Below, piece by piece: positions 14,249 to 14,255 of a DNA stretch of 14,255 nucleotides. Origin of the DNA: Candidatus Arcanibacter lacustris (GTDB taxonomy: Bacteria; Pseudomonadota; Alphaproteobacteria; Rickettsiales; Arcanibacteraceae). The stretch is taken from assembly GCA_000970895.1 (NCBI GenBank), contig JYHA01000120.1, positions 1 to 14,255 of the forward strand, in the 5' to 3' direction. The position numbers and the translations under genes were made by a program. The notes under the pieces were generated by a model. The model was not told where the DNA came from and searched no databases. It saw only the letters and a program-made list of their open reading frames with translations. Every line of letters starts with the position of its first letter. Position 1 is the first letter of the stretch.

Positions 14249-14255
14249 TACAAAA

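Noticed and set aside
1..14255. tRNA, rRNA or CRISPR array
   Set aside because: No cloverleaf with a T-loop consensus, no rRNA-like tract and no regularly spaced repeats were found on either strand by reading.
1..14255. Closed circular molecule suggested by the matching ends
   Set aside because: The ends share only 48 bases and then diverge, and the window holds core chromosomal genes, so a repeat is a better explanation than a plasmid.

Overview
The window comes from a very AT-rich alphaproteobacterium, most likely an obligately intracellular member of the Rickettsiales. Four things point there: an ATP/ADP-translocase-family (NTT) carrier for host metabolites, an ankyrin-repeat gene, an effector-like protein with a CKSGKDRTG phosphoinositide-phosphatase motif, and degraded mobile-element pieces. 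An FlbD-type sigma-54 activator suggests a flagellated lineage (for example Midichloriaceae-like) or one that recently was. The genus cannot be fixed from the sequence alone.

Layout. Positions 1-760 hold mobile-element debris: the C-terminal end of a tyrosine recombinase and a frame-broken ORF of unknown identity. Positions 767-6152 are a minus-strand housekeeping block read rpsB, tsf, pyrH, frr, comF, then an NTT-like transporter. The first four are tightly packed, with ribosome sites embedded in the preceding genes or in short gaps. A 315-base intergenic region (6153-6467) carries the rpsB leader. Positions 6513-7121 hold a short ankyrin gene broken by one in-frame stop. At 7221-7571 is an unrecognised 116-aa gene with a perfect consensus sigma-70-type promoter and a strong terminator. 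Facing it are iscX and flbD on the minus strand (7630-9234).

Positions 9469-13539 are the most interesting part: two tandem paralogous trypsin-like serine proteases, one with a signal peptide and one without, followed by a 794-aa protein with a CX5R phosphatase signature. Their common orientation and short gaps suggest one transcription unit and a host-interaction role (inference). A SemiSWEET-type sugar transporter lies convergent to it (13596-13853). The window ends in a possible IS3-family transposase tail and a second copy of the recombinase fragment. A 48-bp perfect direct repeat (1-48 and 14201-14248) therefore brackets everything.

How the parts fit. The core genes cover ribosome assembly and recycling (S2, EF-Ts, RRF) and UMP supply (PyrH). 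The two transporters fit nucleotide and sugar uptake from a host. The protease/phosphatase cluster and ankyrin remnant look like the accessory, host-facing layer. No tRNA, rRNA or CRISPR array was found.
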